From CAWAND01 sp963797485 (lineage in GTDB: Bacteria > Chloroflexota > Anaerolineae > Anaerolineales > E44-bin32), in contig CAWCPF010000001.1 in the NCBI GenBank assembly GCA_963797485.1, positions 62,001-126,000 of the forward strand: DNA of 64,000 bases, in the 5' to 3' direction. Of this stretch, positions 62,213 through 64,000 are shown in pieces (position 1 is the stretch's first letter; every line of letters starts with the position of its first letter). A program made the position numbers and the translations under genes. Under the pieces are notes generated by a model. It made no database searches and was not told the origin of the DNA. It worked only from the letters and a program-made list of their open reading frames with translations.

Positions 62213-62240
62213 AGCATACACATTTCCGGCCAAAGTGCAA
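62213..62240 (-). promoter_or_regulatory. Promoter of the S1-like gene
   Basis: On the minus strand TTGCAC (62240-62235), 16-bp spacer, TATGCT (62218-62213). Leader about 45 nt. Confidence 0.5.
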
Positions 62241-62249
62241 GCCAACAGC

Positions 62250-64000
62250 CTAGGCTCGGCGGTTTGAGCCTGCGCGCGCAGCCGCCTGGCGCTCCATTTC
62301 CACGATCGCCTGGGCAACCGCCTCGATGGCTACACGCTGTTTCCTGTACAGATCGGCTTCCGACATCGCCAGGCGCATGGCGACATCGCGCACCTTGCGC
62401 CCTTCCACAAACTTCATCTCAAGGATGTTGTACAACATCCATTCGGCCGTCAAGCGGCGCTCCCCCTCGGGTCGCACTCTCTCAATGCCTTGTCGCAAGA
62501 TGCCGCGCAGGGCATTGACCGGGCTTTCTCGCTGGACCTGGATCGTATCCTGAACCACTCTCAGGCCGAGCAGCGGGCTGCGACTCAGTCGCGGGCCGCC
62601 CCAGTAATGGCCCAGGGCGTCCTTCACGAGATTGGCCAGATCGGCTCCGCTGGGCACGCCTTCAACTTCCGCCGTCAGAGCCTCGAGATCGCCATAGCGC
62701 GCCGCGGCGCGCATCCTCTGAACCGCCTCAACCTGCGGAACCAACCGATCGACCACCTGGAACACCTCCCGCTGCAGAACCCGGTCTGTGAGAGCCACCG
62801 TCGCCCGGTCGGCCAGCAGGCGCAGGTCGGCCGCATCTTCGGGCTGGAAAGGCGGACGGTCGTCAACCGAACGCATGCCCAATAGACCAATCACATCCCT
62901 GCTCTCGGGCTGCCGGAGCGGCAGCAGCCAGTACTCGTCCCACGCGAACACTGTTCCCAGGGCCTCCACTTGTTCGGCGTCTTCGGGCACGACCAGACTC
63001 GGGAGGTCTCTGGCGCCGCGAAGCGGATCCTCAAGTCCAACCGCCACTTCGAGTTCCAAACCGGCTTCGCTTACGACGGCAATGAACGCCGAAGGCGCCC
63101 CGGTGAAATCGCACACGGCGTTCAGGATGGCTTCCAGGTACTGCCGAAGGTCGCCGGTGGTCAGTAGGCGTTCTTCGAGTAGGTGGAGCCGGCTGATATC
63201 GCTGCGATCCTCACCATAGAACAGCCAGCGCTCAATGGTTGGGCGCGCCAGGGTGATGAAGTACTGAAGCAACAGGAGCGAGGCAATCATCGTGAAAGGC
63301 ACCACCCGGCTATTGGGCAGACCGATCAGATCGCTGAATCGATTGGTGATGACGGTGGCCGCCAAAACGGTAGACGCCACGACCGGGCCGCGCACGATCC
63401 ATTGGAAGAGCCGGCTCTTGACCACGCGATCGGGAATGCTCACGCCAAAGTAGGCCACGGCATACGCCATCAGGACCAGCAGCACGGCCACCCCGCCATT
63501 GCTGAAGATCAGGCTGAGCTGGAACACCAGCGGCGAGCGTCCCAGAGGTGGACCGATCAGCGTCAAGAACGGGATCGCGCTTAGGATCGGGCCCACCGAT
63601 CCGACCATCAGATAACTCATCCGCCGGCGGCTGGTAGTGGTTAAGCAGCGCTGATAGCCGCGCATCAGATTGATGCCAGCAAATACGGTGTCAAAGAGCA
63701 GAAAGGCGAAGAACAAGCCAAACCAGGAGCCGGGTTGAAGATAGCTCGTTTGACCGGCGGCCCCCAGCCCATCGACCACGGCCGAACTGAAACCGAGGGC
63801 GGCCACCGCCACTCCACTGAGGGCATAACTGATCCGAACCGCCAGCTTGCGTCGTCCCTTGGACGGTCTTCCCGTCGTCGAAAGCAGCGCGTCGGAAAGA
63901 TGGAGGAGCACCGACGGCAGAATGCAGATCCCCACCCACTTGATCCGCAGCCACATCTCAATCTCGGCCGGCGAGCCCGTCGTGCCGGCCAGCACATCGC
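62250..64000 (-). CDS. 7TM-type membrane sensor with GAF domain, 5' end outside the window
   Basis: At least 582 residues; the frame is open to the right edge, so the start is missing. About eight membrane helices (residues 15-275 of the visible part) resemble the N-terminal 7TM sensory region of some histidine kinases. A GAF domain follows (about 295-420: LLTTGDLRQYLEAILNAVCD, EYWLLPLRQPESRDVIGLLG). The C-terminal 120 residues are helical and end with an HTH-like segment (GRKVRDVAMRLAMSEADLYR). No kinase, cyclase or phosphatase domain is present, so the output is unknown; direct DNA or protein binding by the C-terminus is possible. Confidence 0.75.
   Translation of the reverse strand, partial: DVLAGTTGSPAEIEMWLRIKWVGICILPSVLLHLSDALLSTTGRPSKGRRKLAVRISYALSGVAVAALGFSSAVVDGLGAAGQTSYLQPGSWFGLFFAFLLFDTVFAGINLMRGYQRCLTTTSRRRMSYLMVGSVGPILSAIPFLTLIGPPLGRSPLVFQLSLIFSNGGVAVLLVLMAYAVAYFGVSIPDRVVKSRLFQWIVRGPVVASTVLAATVITNRFSDLIGLPNSRVVPFTMIASLLLLQYFITLARPTIERWLFYGEDRSDISRLHLLEERLLTTGDLRQYLEAILNAVCDFTGAPSAFIAVVSEAGLELEVAVGLEDPLRGARDLPSLVVPEDAEQVEALGTVFAWDEYWLLPLRQPESRDVIGLLGMRSVDDRPPFQPEDAADLRLLADRATVALTDRVLQREVFQVVDRLVPQVEAVQRMRAAARYGDLEALTAEVEGVPSGADLANLVKDALGHYWGGPRLSRSPLLGLRVVQDTIQVQRESPVNALRGILRQGIERVRPEGERRLTAEWMLYNILEMKFVEGRKVRDVAMRLAMSEADLYRKQRVAIEAVAQAIVEMERQAAARAGSNRRA

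Overview
The window is GC-rich, gene-dense chromosomal DNA, most likely from an uncultured member of the Chloroflexota (Anaerolineae-like). That assignment is an inference from gene content: an rpsF-ssb-rpsR operon with an acidic extension on S18, Pro/Thr-rich linkers in exported proteins, a YvcK protein with two N-terminal membrane helices, a VKOR-family oxidoreductase, an AlbA-type domain fused to a PHP domain, large YfhO/GT-C-like membrane proteins, and several start codons lying only 6-7 nt after a clear -10 box (leaderless-type). No rRNA, tRNA, CRISPR array, transposase or phage gene was seen; this is core genome with some accessory membrane and signalling genes.

Layout. 1-5.4 kb: end of a solute-binding protein, a two-domain S1 protein, a small Cys/acidic protein, VKOR, moeA, and a relA/spoT homologue broken by many frameshifts. 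5.7-9.1 kb: parvulin foldase, rpsR-ssb-rpsF, and a GbsR/MarR-type regulator facing away. 9.2-16.3 kb (plus strand): phosphohexomutase, tatD, polyprenyl diphosphate synthase, a STAS / HATPase / GAF-SpoIIE partner-switching set, and upp. 16.4-24.6 kb: tpiA, TPR protein, Ser/Thr kinase, pgk, yvcK, a multi-sugar ABC ATPase, archaeal-type phosphoglycerate mutase and a small membrane protein; four of these serve lower glycolysis or its control. 24.7-31.3 kb (minus): nfuA, ATP-grasp protein, DUF1461 membrane protein, spermidine-synthase-like membrane protein, DUF58 and MoxR. 31.5-40.2 kb (minus): five large polytopic membrane genes arranged C-B2-A2-B1-A1 along the plus coordinates (transcribed A1-B1-A2-B2-C), each start overlapping the previous stop as ATGA. 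40.3-43.4 kb (plus): zinc-ribbon coiled-coil protein and a membrane-anchored NACHT/HEAT protein. 43.4-52.7 kb (minus): DUF167, YggT, YggS, PgeF/YfiH, a thiol-redox trio (glutaredoxin-DUF2085 fusion, TlpA, CcdA), an MFS carrier, MogA/MoaB, GNAT, PHP-AlbA_2, and a lone receiver. 52.9-56.1 kb: ABC ATPase, ABC-2/SpoIIM permease and a metallo-beta-lactamase fold protein. 56.2-64 kb: secreted M14 carboxypeptidase (plus), then lgt, pgsA-like, ftsK, a three-domain S1 protein and a truncated 7TM-GAF sensor (minus).

The main regulatory observation is a recurring 18-bp palindrome, TTGTGA-N6-TCACAA, found five times. Its form (TTGTGAA-N4-TTCACAA) is that known for the NADH/NAD+ sensing repressor Rex. Three copies lie directly in front of genes (S1 protein, ATP-grasp/nfuA, M14 peptidase) and two lie inside genes (yvcK and a membrane gene). 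No rex gene is in the window.

Caution on sequence quality: at least a dozen genes carry one frameshift that leaves conserved protein sequence intact in another frame, and lgt has an in-frame TGA. This pattern looks like unpolished sequence. Where a gene is given across a frameshift, its coordinates run from the inferred start to the inferred stop.
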